Assembly (NCBI GenBank): GCA_025716815.1 | Contig: JAIXMN010000001.1 | Location: 806,001 to 870,000, forward strand | From: Dichotomocladium elegans | Taxonomy: Eukaryota; Mucoromycota; Mucoromycetes; Mucorales; Lichtheimiaceae | DNA: 64,000 nt | Direction: 5' to 3' | Shown here: one piece after another, positions 1 to 10,453 of the stretch | Numbering within the stretch: position 1 is the first letter of the stretch | How the letters are laid out: each line of letters opens with the position of its first letter | Program-made: the position numbers and the translations under genes | Notes under the pieces: model-generated | Seen by the model: the letters and a program-made list of their open reading frames with translations, nothing else | Databases searched by the model: none | Told to the model about the DNA's origin: nothing

Positions 1-2
1 GA

Positions 3-323
3 CGTCGCCTCCATCGGATGCCTCGGAAAGAAGAAATGACGGGCCTGATCAGAACCAATGCTCTCTGGACTGTCGTCTGGACATACATGATTGAACACCA
101 CAAAACCTTGCTCGACAGGTGCATGCCAGATCCAAACGAACCAGAAGAGCAAATCCGGTCCCCTGAACTGTTTGCCACTGCCCCGCCCCCGCGCCGTTCC
201 GCGCCATCCCATCACGAAGGCTGGCGAAACCTCTTCTCGCCCCCTGAGGGCGCCAGGCGTGTCCTACGGCGGCTAGCATCATCATCATCGATGCGATCGC
301 GGTCGGTTCATCACTGGGTCTAG
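3..323 (+). CDS. Possible 3' end of a gene cut by the window edge
   Basis: An open frame runs from the left edge to a stop at 321-323. It starts basic, contains a hydrophobic/aromatic stretch (ALWTVVWTYMIEHH) and ends in a Pro/Ser/Arg-rich tail. I do not recognise a family. It could be the last exon of a plus-strand gene that converges on the bZIP gene. The low-complexity tail and a longer competing antisense frame mean it could also be chance. Sequence to the left would decide. Confidence 0.25.
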   Translation, partial: RRLHRMPRKEEMTGLIRTNALWTVVWTYMIEHHKTLLDRCMPDPNEPEEQIRSPELFATAPPPRRSAPSHHEGWRNLFSPPEGARRVLRRLASSSSMRSRSVHHWV

Positions 324-729
324 CTACGCGGACCCATTTGAATTTATGATATGCCATCCATCCATCCCCCCCCCCTTTTGGCAGACGAGTATTCCCTTCC
401 CTTGCCCTCATCACCCATCATCCTCTGTCTTTTTTCCTTGTTTGTTTGGTTAGTTGAGTATGCCATTTTTCATTTCCTTTGGGTTTTCTATGTTGTTTTC
501 ATCTGTATCATCTTTTTTTAAGTATCGTTCATTTCAGGCTTAGAACATCCATTCTTGTTTTGTTGACATCCTGTACTATTACGCAGACACACACGCACAT
601 ACATTTTCTTTTTACGCAACAATCACAGTTTTGTATAATATAACCATATCCGTCCTACGTTTTTCTGAGAATGCAATAAAACATGATCTCCATTACTTAA
701 TGCAGGTACTGTCTATGCCGAAAGCCTTT
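324..729. other. Gene-free stretch, probable 3' UTRs
   Basis: T-rich non-coding DNA between the possible left-edge gene and the stop codon of the minus-strand bZIP gene. It contains short C and T runs (361-376, 430-445) and a small CA-rich patch near 585-600. I see no RNA gene or mobile sequence in it. Confidence 0.5.
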
Positions 730-1862
730 TTAGAGCAGGTCCGGCCGCCTGAGGATCACAGGAACAAGAGAGGCATTGAAATCGTCATGGGTTGTTGCAA
801 TGCTATGCAAAGATGGCTGGACAGGGGGGACGACGATGGTGTTGGGGGACAAGCACATGTTTGCATCAGCAGCAGTGATGCATGCCTGTGATGATGGCAT
901 GACTGAGGCTGTTGTCTTGTTCTTTTTGTTGAGGATTGCTTCGAGGCGGCCGTTGCGGCGCATGGCGTCCATCTCGGGCCATGTTTGCTGGATGGCCGTG
1001 CCACTATAGTCGTTCGTCAGGTACCAGTAAGTTTCGTAAAACGCGGGTGGGAATCGCCAACTGGACGGGTCGCTCGGATGGCCTGCCACATACTCTGTGC
1101 CCTCGAGTACACAGCTCAGACAGACGTCAAGATCAAAGAGGTCAAAGAAGATAATCATCCGGTCGCGCATTGCTGGAATGGGGATCAAATCAATGCGTGG
1201 GTCATGCGGGACACTTTTCTATGTATATATATAAAAGAAGTTGCCATCATTTTAGCACACGCCGTCTATAGAGCGGCTGAGGTAGCCATCATTTCCGCCG
1301 TGTGTATAATGTTTGTTTCCGGGGAAGTTCTTGCATACCTGAAGCGCTGTCGGCTCCAGCGCGAAGGAATCATGCGTCCCTTTTTCACATGCAGACTGGA
1401 GCAGCCGTCGCAGTTGCATGGTCTGAATACTGGCCATGCTGAAGGAGGACATGGGTTCTCGGGTGAGCATGATGGGCCGCGCGATAAACGGCATGTCCTC
1501 ATCCGGATCCTGCTCGTCCTTGTCTTGCGCATCCTCTTCGCTTCCCGAGTTGGTGCTGGTTGCTGAAGTTCTGCTGGGCAATGCAACACCATCCGTGCAG
1601 TGCGGCGGCCCGACCTGTTGTTGTCCTCCAGGGACGACCTCAGCAGGCGAAAGCGGTCGTCCTTCCTTTTTCACCGCCAGGGGAAGGCAAGAAGAAGAAG
1701 AAGAAGGGTGGTCCGCCCGAATGCGATGGTCTGTTGTCGCGGTTTGAATCCCGTCCTTGGTCACCAAAAGCTTTGCTCGGGACACATAACAAGGCATCTG
1801 TTGTTTTCGAGCACACGGCAACGGCCGACCCGGAGCAAGAAGAAGACCGCCGCCGCTGCTGC

Positions 1863-1909
<47 letters not shown>

Positions 1910-2319
1910 ACGCTGCTGGTGCCTGTATCCGCATAGGCTGCTGCTGACGCTGCGATCCTTGTCCCGTTGACGTCCTCCGATCCAGCCGCACGACGGCACG
2001 GGCTGTGGTGAGGGATCGCGATGCCGTTCATGAAACATACGAGCTGGAGGCTGAGGACAAGACCCTTGAGATGCCATCCTTCGCAGCCCGTCACGTTCAC
2101 GTCCTCCCGAAGCTCTTTATTTTCAGCCATCAGCTGGTCGCGCTCCCCCCGAAGCTGCTTGCTCATCGATTCAAGCTCAAGGAGATGCTTCTCTTTGCGC
2201 TCGCGGAACGCACGTTGCGCAACACGATTCTGGGCCTTGCGCTGCGCATGCGGCGTCGGATGGGGCTTTCGTCCAGGCTTTTTTTTGTTTGGTAGTCTTT
2301 CGATGGCGCTCATCATCAT
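730..2319 (-). CDS. bZIP transcription factor with DUF3425-type C-terminus
   Basis: Two exons, 1339-2319 and 730-1218, joined in phase 0 across a 120-nt GT-AG intron (1219-1338). The product is about 489 residues. Near residues 24-50 is a fungal AP-1-type basic region with the NxxAQxxFR signature (NRVAQRAFRERK), followed by a short leucine zipper and a conserved helix (HLKGLVLSLQLVC). A long polyserine run and acidic/Ser-rich linkers follow. Exon 2 opens with PHDPRIDLIPIPAMRDRM, the core of the DUF3425 region found behind many fungal bZIP domains. It should be a nuclear DNA-binding regulator; Yap/Pap1-like stress roles are known for relatives but cannot be assigned here. The start is the first of three consecutive ATGs. 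A TATA-like sequence lies about 35-50 nt upstream (2354-2371, read on the minus strand). Confidence 0.87.
1864..1909. repeat. (GCT)n run encoding polyserine in the bZIP gene
   Basis: About 15 near-perfect trinucleotide units, read on the minus strand as AGC serine codons inside the bZIP coding sequence. The plus strand gives polyalanine and polycysteine frames that are only shadows. Likely length-variable between strains. Confidence 0.9.
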
Positions 2320-2696
2320 CCGTCCTGGCAGAGGAACGTGGGGTGGAAAGAAGTGTATATATATAAAAGGAAGAAGAAGAAGAACAAGAGCTTAAATAGA
2401 AAAAGGGGCTGTTTCGAGAAGCCATGATCCCCCACCCTTTTTTTTTAACCCAATATGGTTGGAGGAGAGCTCTCCCCCCTCCCACTTTTCGGGTATGCAT
2501 TCTTCAATTCAACATGCCATGCTTTTTTTTTTGGCCTGTCACAGCATAATAAACTTTTATCAGAACGGGGCTTCCATGAGAAAGATATGCACAGCAGTTT
2601 CGAGAAAATGTGGGGAATTCGGGTCATCACGTAATTTACAAAATCAGGGAAATCCTTTTTCCTATCCTATCGCCGATTTCTTTTTGAGAATGAATG
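2320..2696. promoter_or_regulatory. bZIP promoter and ATG4 3' flank
   Basis: Non-coding DNA upstream of the minus-strand bZIP gene and downstream of the ATG4 stop. It holds a TATA-like stretch at 2354-2371 and several homopolymer T runs. No other feature seen. Confidence 0.5.
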
Positions 2697-4557
2697 TCAC
2701 AAATATCCACCTTCTTCTTCTTCTTCTTCTTCTTCACTCACAATCCCAAAATCATTCTCACTCCGAACATCCTCATCGTACTCCGGAGCATGCTTCTCAA
2801 TTGTAAATATGGGTGTATAAAGAGAAGCAATCTATCAAAAAGCTCAATTAAACTGTTGAACCGTTCCTTTTCCTTGTGTACCTGAGTGATTCGGTCGCAA
2901 AAAGCATCAAATTCTGCTTTTGTGCGACAATAAAAACCTAGCATCATGGATGGATCCACCTGCGAAATGTGGATTTTACGAGGAATTGTACAGTGGTATG
3001 TATCTAGGTCATCTTTACTGTATTCGTGCATCGCCTTCGTCTCCAGCGCAGCCCGCGAGAAATGCGGATCTAGGTAGACCAAATCATCGCCCTGAAGGCC
3101 TATAAAATAGAGAGACGAGTTTGGCCGGCCGCTACACATGCAAGTAGCATCAGAACACCTCTTCGTCAACCTCGTTTTCTTCTGCATGTATATATACTTG
3201 CCCTGCTATTCCCACAAACCATGGCAGTCGCATACACTCCTTGAGCGCTGGATAGTAGGTGGGATGCAGATGGTCAATTCCAAGCCGGATAGCTACCAGC
3301 ACCAACATGGACCCAAATTCTTTTTCCTGGTTTCCATGGTGTTGAGGGTTCGGTTGTTGAGGGGTATATTTCTGGTAGATTTCCCGAGCTTCTTCGCTCT
3401 GACACCAGTATTTCTTAAATTCTCCACGCGGTTGCCGATTTGAGGCAACATCATCGACGACATCCCGATAAACTACGCCATCTGTTGCAATATAAACCGG
3501 GAGCTTTGCTGAAGGAAAATCAGAGACGAGAGCTCTATTTTCCTTGTTCATTAATATACATCCCTCGCAATTCGTGTCCCAATACTCACTTACAGGATAA
3601 CCTGGCTAATGGTGCTCGGACCAAACCATTCTCCGATATTCTTTCCAAGCTGTTTGCCAAGCAGAGCAATTCGGTGGATTGAAAAGGGTGCTCGAGGTGA
3701 CAATTCATCGAGGAACCATTGGATAATCTGTGGGGGATATACACGCATGTGAACATGAACATGTTCTGTGATGGGTGATGGCGAGTAATACTTGCCCTTC
3801 GATATGTCTTGTTCTGTTCTTCCGTCGCCATTCTATCTCGTCGCCATTCTATAAAGAGAAGCCCCATCCTTCATGAACAACCTTTGATTATTTACCAGAA
3901 ACTCCATCGGCAATTAGACGAACCTCTACCAAGGTAATGGATCAGCAGAGCATTTGCAAGCAAGCTCTGTCCACTCCTTAGCATGCACCCCCACCCGATA
4001 TCGGTTTTGTAGGAGGAGGGCCGGATGGGTGGGAAGTTATGGCGGTAGGTCATCCATAGTCTCGAGACAAAATCTTCGTAAAAGTCGGGTGGCAAGGCCA
4101 TGGAAAACGAAGGAATAGCCTGTAACTTTTGGTGCTGTTGCTGCGGGTCCATGCTCTGTTGGTGTGAGGACTGATATTTCGCACCCTGTGGTATGGCTCG
4201 TTGGTCCTCTTGTTCAGCAGAGCCTGACTGTTTATGCAGGTCAAAGAATGTCTCGGACTGAGCATGCTGAATGTCCTCTTCCATGTTGGACATGTTGAGC
4301 ATTTCGTAGCCACATCCTAGCAGCCATATTGTCGAGTCATTCGACGCATCTTGCTGCTGCTGCTGTTGCCACAAATGGGACACCCAGTGGCCAAACTTGA
4401 GCGGCAGTTCTGCGGCAAGGTAGGATGAGTTGGACAGAATCTTGTCCTTGAAGGGCGCTGAGCTGATATGGTTAGTGTTCTGTGGCTGCGGCAGCTTCTC
4501 ATTGTCGGCACGGAACATTGAAGAGCGCGCATCGGCCTGGTCTATTGGTGCTGCCAT
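2697..4557 (-). CDS. ATG4: Cysteine protease ATG4 (autophagy)
   Basis: ATG4 trims Atg8/LC3 to expose its C-terminal glycine and later releases it from lipid. Six exons: 3924-4557, 3796-3848, 3594-3727, 3202-3534, 2882-3131 and 2697-2792, giving 499 residues. The catalytic Cys lies in [12 protein letters not shown] (about residue 191). The Asp/His pair is in YLDPHFSR, after [11 protein letters not shown]. The N-terminal 150 residues are Gln/Ser-rich and not conserved. Introns 2 (3728-3795) and 4 (3132-3201) are GC-AG introns, both with donor AGG^GCAAGTAT; only these borders restore the family sequence ([11 protein letters not shown] and GIAG/GRPNSS). Intron 1 has a weak GTTCGT donor. The last intron removes a hydrophobic readthrough tail and joins DRITQ to an acidic tail with DFGIV then eight Glu, like the C-terminal LIR of animal ATG4B. 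The start was taken at MAAPIDQ, as the upstream extension is unlike the family. Confidence 0.95.
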
Positions 4558-4846
4558 TGTTTTTGGGCAAAATTTGGGTAATAAGAGAATGGTGAGGAGG
4601 GAGGAGAAGGAGAATGGAGGAAGGGCGGGTGAAGCGGCGAGTTGAGAAAACCTTGGGGGGTGGGTCACACGATCGGCATGAAATTGATATACTCCCCATT
4701 TCTCTGCAACAATAAAAAGTCGCTTCTGCCCCATCTCTTTTAAAAAGGTACCCAGCTTTTTCGGGATTTTGCCTACAGTCGGAAATGACTACGACGCATA
4801 GCTCTTCTTAACTCTATCGACCATGTCGACGATGAGAAAATGTGCT

Positions 4847-5521
4847 CTCCTCAGCCGTCTGTTATCACACTGTATAGGTGCCTAGTGTATCTTGCATGTG
4901 CACTTTTGCGCTTATTGCTGCGCATGTCCCAAATTGAGGGAATACAGCCAGCATTCGATTTCCCGTTGAGCTCTGCCAGGCTGTGGAAGTTTACCGTAGG
5001 CTAAATCAGACAGAATGGCTAATATACTGATGGTTCAATAGATGTTCAAATCAAAACTGTACTGCAGACATGGCAGAGGGCGTTCGTCAACCAAGGTTAT
5101 GGAATCGCGATCTGGCAACGGCTCTTGACATGCAGCATATCCTCCGTGGTTTTCGGAAAGATGGCATCATCCCAGCAAGGTTTCAGAGAGGAAGGGCTGC
5201 ACATGTGTCCGCAGCTCATGGAAGGCCACGCTCACCTGAATCAGAGCAGCGGAACGTGAGACCACGGCGGGCAAGTCCAGGAAGACCACGACATATGCCA
5301 TGAGCCCGACCAATAATTTTCCGCGCCAATTATCGCCGACGCACTCGGGATAGCCACAGGCCTTGGGGGTAAGCCCTCTTCTGTTGGAAGAACAGCGCAT
5401 TGTAAGTGCACGGGTGTGATGAAGGAGCAGCATAAGCTAATCCATGAATGTGGAATCTTTTTACCTATTGATACGTCATTGTTTTTATCTCGTACACGAG
5501 ATTTATTTTGGAAAATAAGAG
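4847..5521 (+). repeat. Repeat A, ~0.7 kb dispersed element with small ORF
   Basis: The sequence from CTCCTCAGCCGTCTG to TATTTTGGAAAATAA is matched along its length by repeat B at 29253-30104 (same strand, clearly diverged). Relative to B, copy A lacks about 170 bp near 4980. Both copies hold the same small frame (5070-5303 here, 77 codons, starting MAEGVRQPRL), ending in a basic GRPR-rich part. No terminal inverted repeats or transposase motifs are evident, so this is best called an unclassified non-autonomous repeat. Bounds are approximate. Confidence 0.75.
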
Positions 5522-5532
5522 CCCATTTTTAT

Positions 5533-6718
5533 TTAGTCATGTTCAGCATACATGGGACATGAGACCTGGGTGATGCGGCCCGATTGAACCTCCAGGGCTG
5601 TCAATTCTCCACCATAGACACACCCAGTATCAATGCCAAATGAGTGCTTCCTAAGCTGGAGTTTGCTCGACGCTGCATGACCATAATACACCTTTGTAAA
5701 CGGGGTCTTGGATTTCCCCTGAGTCTGGACATCTTCCCATGAGTCCGCCCACAAACGCACACCGTCCTTGCGGTGCTTCGCTGGTGAGTTGTCTCGTTGT
5801 AGCGTTCGCATATTCATGACGAAGTAGGGCTGCTGCTCCTCGAGTGTCTTCGCCGGGTCCAGACCAGCATGTACAAAGACACTTTTGAGCGAAGGCATGG
5901 TAAGTATCATTGGACACGAGGCCAGATAAGCATAGTTTTGCTCATCCTCGATCAGCCGTCTGGCATCCAAGGATTGAAAAAGACAAGACCCCAGCCACAG
6001 CGGAATAAATGATGAGAAACGTAGAGTCGTCGTGTTGATATCATTCCCCGTTAAATATACAATACCTGGCTAGGTCCACATGTTTGTTCGTTTTCTTGAT
6101 GGGATCATACACTGCCCCTTCAGGAAACACCGCCTTATCGCCCTGCTTGCTCATTCCTGCGCTAGCCCGGCTACTTCTCAAGAATGTGGCGATCCGGATC
6201 ACCTTGTCGTCATGGTTGCCCCGAACGCACCAGGCGTTCAGTTCGCGTGCACGCCGTACAACTTCCAGACTTTTTGGCCCTTTGGAGGTGAGGTCCCCCA
6301 ATAAGATCAGGCGGTCGCCACGGTCATAGTCATATCCAATCTTTGCCACAAGAGCATCGAGCTCCTTCCGGCATCCGTGCACATCCCCGATGGCAAACAA
6401 GCGCGGTGGTGGCGGCGTAATGTCCAGGTTATGAATGTAGGTTAGATTGGCATACTTTGAAACAAGGAGCCCGCCATTGTTTTTTTGCATTCCCCCCGTT
6501 AAGGATCGCTTAATGCGATGCGATCGTGGCATCACAGTATCGGTTACACCAGCATGGACAAGTCCTCCACCGCTTTGGACACTGCTGACGACGATGACGA
6601 ACGTAAACGTCAGAATGGCAAATGCACCAATGTGCCGGAGAATCGTCCTATAATCAAAGCGGCGAGGTGCCTGCATCGCCGACTGAGCCCATGCCGCTTC
6701 AGAATCACGGGGAACCAT
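5533..6718 (-). CDS. Ppn2-like calcineurin-type phosphoesterase
   Basis: Two exons, 6066-6718 and 5533-5959, joined in phase 2 by a 106-nt intron; 359 residues. One membrane segment lies near residues 33-52, with the catalytic part following, as in vacuolar Ppn2 (a zinc-dependent endopolyphosphatase) of yeast. The metallophosphoesterase motifs are in order: GDVHGC, GDLTSKGP, GNHDD, then VHAG and YYGHAAS, ending FGIDTGCVYGGELTAL. These are also shared with bacterial Ap4A hydrolases (ApaH), so polyphosphate is the likeliest but not the only possible substrate. The gene is divergent from the FHA-RING gene. Its N-terminus is taken from the first ATG of the long frame. Confidence 0.82.
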
Positions 6719-7366
6719 CGCAGATTTTTTCTTTCAGGTCCTGATGATGGATTGTTTAAAGTACAGCTTTCTAGTTAGCTGTAACGGGCTTTGCTTGGAC
6801 GACAAGAGAGAACGAAGTGGGAAGGAAGGAAGAGAAAACGCGAGGATCCATGTTTTCGTTTTGTCCAAGAGGCTGCAAATGTTTGTGTGTGTTCGTGTGT
6901 CTCTCTGTCTGTATTCTCAAGTCAACAAATGAATAATTCAAGCATGTGCGACATGCGCGTTCTTTGAGTGGCAGCTCTTATTCTTGACAAATCACTTCGC
7001 ATAAATACCACACAAAGCTCCGAAGCCGTTGTGGTGCAACACCTGTAAAACCGATCATCGTAAAGATGCTCTCCCCAGAATGAATGCGTGCGGAAGAGGT
7101 ACTATATAAATAGATAGGGTACATATATATATATATATATAATATAATCGTACATATCACATATACGTACATTATCACCGGTGTAAGGTATGGAATCTGC
7201 CGGCGGTGATTGGTTTTGTTTTCGGCTGTTTCTTTTTTGTGACAACCCTCGCTCATTTTTCATCGTTCTTCTATCGCTTTGGGCTTCTACACACACACCA
7301 TTCTTTGGTTTATCGCCGTTCTACGCCCATTGAAGAACAGCAGGCGAGGGAACAACATATTCTGTC
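6719..7366. promoter_or_regulatory. Shared divergent promoter region
   Basis: A 648-bp gap between two divergently transcribed genes. It contains a TATA-like motif at 7101-7110 and an (AT)n tract at about 7123-7142. The long minus-strand frames over the AT tract are low complexity and not genes. Confidence 0.6.
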
Positions 7367-9036
7367 ATGCCACGATTCCGAAGCCTCTCCACAAGCACTA
7401 CCTCAACGCCCCCATCATCTGCTACAGGAGCAGCGACAGCAGCACCAGCAACAAGAACAACCTCTGAGTCAGCACCTACTACTAGAGGCTCGTCTGTTGC
7501 TGTATCAGGCACGACATCGCCTAATACTTTTCTCTCTCGTGGCTTTCGAAGCTTAAGACGAGTTCGACGTCGATCCGTGTCAGTGCCATCGTCTTCGGAT
7601 CAGGTCGTTTTGCAAGAACGTCAAAATGTATTTCCATTGTCATCATCTTCTTCCAGTTCATCGATACCACGGTCCCCGCTTGCGAATCAGATCGATCCGG
7701 CTGATGATCTAGGAAATCAGCAACAGACACAGGATCCCACGACATCTGTACAAACTGATGTGGACACAGACCAACAGCAGCAAATGCCTGCATCAGCTGG
7801 CGCTCCTAGCGCAGACAAGAAGCATATTCGCCTTGTGCCTAATGTAGGTATTGGCAATCGGTGTTTTGTATTCGACGTCATCGAGCGAGATTTGCGTCCG
7901 GGCGAGGTTTTCAAAATTGGACGGTATAGCGATCGCAATGCAGCAGCCGATCGTTTATCATTCAAGAGCAAAGTGGTCAGTCGCTCCCATGCAGAGCTTT
8001 GGGCGCAGGATGGAAAGGTAATTCCCACTCAGCTTATCTTTTGAGCCCGTGAGACTCTGATTTTCCCGCTTGAACACAGGTGTACCTGCGTGACATTGGT
8101 TCCTCGAGCGGCACGTTTGTAAATCGTGCACGCCTGTCGCCTGCTGGCCAGTGGAGCGCACCACAGGAGATCCGGGATGGGGATATTGTTCAGTTCGGCG
8201 TTGATTATCAAGGCGGTCTAGAGCCTGCATACCGTGCGGTGCGGACGCGGATCGAGATTGATCGGGCGATGCCGAAACCTTCACAGTCGTTTGGCCGGCA
8301 AGCATTTCAGCAGCTCCGACAGCATTATCTCGCAACCACCCACCCAGCCCTCATCAATACCGCTATGGACAACAACAGCACCAGCACCAGCACCAGCGCT
8401 GAACAGTCGCCTAACTCTCAGACAAGCGCTATACGAAATCTGCTCACGGCATCCGATATCCAGGAATGTTGCATATGCCTTTATGCCATTGCACCCTTGC
8501 AGGCTTTGTTCATCACACCATGCTCGCACACGTTCCACTTCAAATGCCTCCGGCCAATCCTCTTTGAAAACTATCCGGGATTTTCCTGCCCGATATGCAG
8601 AGCATACGCAGACCTCGAAGCGAGCGTGGCCGTGGAAGTAAGCGATGTGCTCGAGGCGCTGAACGTAACTTACGAGGACGAAGAACGGAACATTGGGGAA
8701 GGGAAGGCGGGGGAGCCAGGAACGACAGCGGGAGCGGATCTCGGCCATCCGTTACAGCAGACCGAAACTCTGCATGACAATGACAATGATCAGAATCTAC
8801 CTGAGGTGGACATAGTTCCCCCTCTCATTGAGGAGGAAGAGGAATCTCAGCAATCTGCATCAGTACGGGGCAATCGGTTACCCGAAGACGAGGAAGCACA
8901 GGGCAATCCAGATCCATCGACAGCGTCAGGACATCATCAATCGCGAATCACAGACGGACTTTTGTCGTCGACCTTGGTGGCTACCCCGCCCACCTTCGAG
9001 CACATATTCTCTTCAGCGAGCAATTCTCCTCGGTGA
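7367..9036 (+). CDS. FHA-RING E3 ubiquitin ligase (Dma1/2 type)
   Basis: Two exons, 7367-8017 and 8080-9036, phase 0, 535 residues. The FHA domain covers about residues 155-270: KIGRYSD, then SRSHAELW and DIGSSSGTFVN, the phosphothreonine-binding pattern. The intron falls inside it. A RING finger follows at about 360-405: CCICL...CSHTFHFKCL...CPICRA, with a complete Cys/His set. The FHA-then-RING order and spacing match Dma1/Dma2 of yeasts and CHFR/RNF8 relatives, which act in mitotic checkpoint and spindle-position control. The N-terminus is Ser/Thr-rich and the C-terminus acidic, both probably disordered. It converges on the dehydrogenase gene downstream. Confidence 0.93.
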
Positions 9037-9116
9037 GAGCCAACATCGACGGATATATAGTTAGATACCCGGCCTTTTTGGGAGAAGAAGTAGGCGACGA
9101 AATAAATTAGAGATAA

Positions 9117-9142
9117 ATATATATATATATATATATATATAT
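9117..9142. repeat. (AT)n microsatellite in a convergent 3' gap
   Basis: An uninterrupted TA/AT tract in the 241-bp gap between the convergent FHA-RING and dehydrogenase genes. Probably part of a 3' UTR or spacer. Confidence 0.85.
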
Positions 9143-9277
9143 TGATTGGATATACTACAGTCACTCTGCAGAGTGCAAAAAAAGTAGGGTAATAGCAAAG
9201 AAAATAACATGAAATGATGCTGAGCGGATTGTGATCTAGATGTTCTGGAGGTGGGGGGGGAAGTAATTCATGCATGC

Positions 9278-10453
9278 TTATATGGAGTTGTTGAGGATTT
9301 GGACCTTGATGGCGCCGGTGGAATAATCTGCAGCGGTGTCAAAAGCCTTGATGGCGTCCATAAAATCGAAAGTGTGTGTGATCAGATGCTTGACATTGAG
9401 CTTGTTTGAGGCGAGCAAGGCGATGGCGCGAGGGTAGGTGTGATGGTAACGAAAGAGGCCGCGGATATCGACCTCGCGCATGGCAAAGTTGTTGACAGGC
9501 AAGGTCTGGTCGTTCTTGCCGACGCCGACGAGGCAGCAGGTGCCTGCATCGCGTGTGGCCATGATGGCTGCCCGGAAGGAGGATTCGATGCCGGTACATT
9601 CGAGTGCGAATTCGACACCCTCGCCGTTGGGTGTGAGGGCTCGGATATCGCGCGCAACGTCGACGTCTGCAAGGCGCGGGTTCACCTGGTATGTGAAGTC
9701 GGCGCCCATCTTTTCGGCATATTCAAGGCGGCCAGGCTGCACATCGGTCATAATAACCGGGCTGACACCGACAGCCTTGGCCACCGCGAGCACCATCAGC
9801 CCAATGGGCCCGCAGCCGGTGACTAGCAGCGATCGACCAAACGACGCACCGACGCGCTCGATTGCTGCGATCGCCACACTTAACGGTTCAACCAGCGCGC
9901 CTTCTTCGAAGGAGACGTTGTCCGGCAGTTTGTGGAGCCAGCGTGCGGGATGCGTAATGTATTTCGCGAGCAAACCGTCATGGGGCGGAGTGGACTTGAA
10001 CACCATGTCCGGGCAGAGGTGATATCGTCCCATCATGCATTGGTCGCAACGCGAACAGGGAATACCACTTGTGAGAGAAATAGAATCGTTAGAAGAGGGG
10101 GAAAAAAACATGATGTGCAGGCTTTTCGCCCGCGCACACAAAAGCGAGAAACCCGCTTACGCTTCGATGGCGACACGATCGCCGATTTGCAAGTCCGTCA
10201 CATCCGGACCGACGGCCGTCACCACGCCAGCGCTCTCGTGTCCAAGGAGCTGGGGCTGTGTTACAGGGAAGATGCCGATCTCGCCATACTTCCACAGATG
10301 TACATCAGAACCGCAGATGCCCGTCGCTTTGACCTGGACCTGGACCTCGCCTGCACTTGGGCTGGGCATCGGTATCTCGACCACCTGAAGGTCATTGATT
10401 TTGTTGAGTAGAACGCCGTAGTTCTTGTCGCTGTTCGTGTGGGATGCTGCCAT
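9278..10453 (-). CDS. Zinc sorbitol/xylitol dehydrogenase family (MDR)
   Basis: Two exons, 10161-10453 and 9278-10067, joined in phase 2; 360 residues. This is a medium-chain NAD(P)-dependent polyol dehydrogenase, cytosolic by default. Catalytic zinc ligands are seen in GICGSDVHLW and GHESAG. The structural zinc loop has four Cys (GIPCSRCDQCMMGRYHLC). The Rossmann motif is GCGPIGLMVLAVA. VAIEAG...C and VEPLSVAIAA fit sorbitol/L-iditol and xylitol dehydrogenases best; L-arabinitol dehydrogenase cannot be excluded. A TATA-like TTTAAAT lies about 50 nt upstream (10501-10510). The start is the ATG of MAASHTN, the usual distance before the domain. Confidence 0.92.

Noticed and set aside
1600..1947. 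Plus-strand polyalanine and polycysteine proteins
   Set aside because: Shadow frames of the polyserine (AGC)n run in the minus-strand bZIP gene.
4847..5521. Repeat A considered as a solo LTR
   Set aside because: No TG...CA ends or flanking short duplication could be found, and it carries a conserved small ORF; left unclassified.
7100..7296. Small minus-strand ORFs with Ile/Tyr repeats
   Set aside because: Translation of an (AT)n tract in a divergent promoter.
9440..10022. Long plus-strand frames over the dehydrogenase
   Set aside because: Antisense shadows with no motif; the minus strand carries all zinc-ligand and Rossmann motifs.
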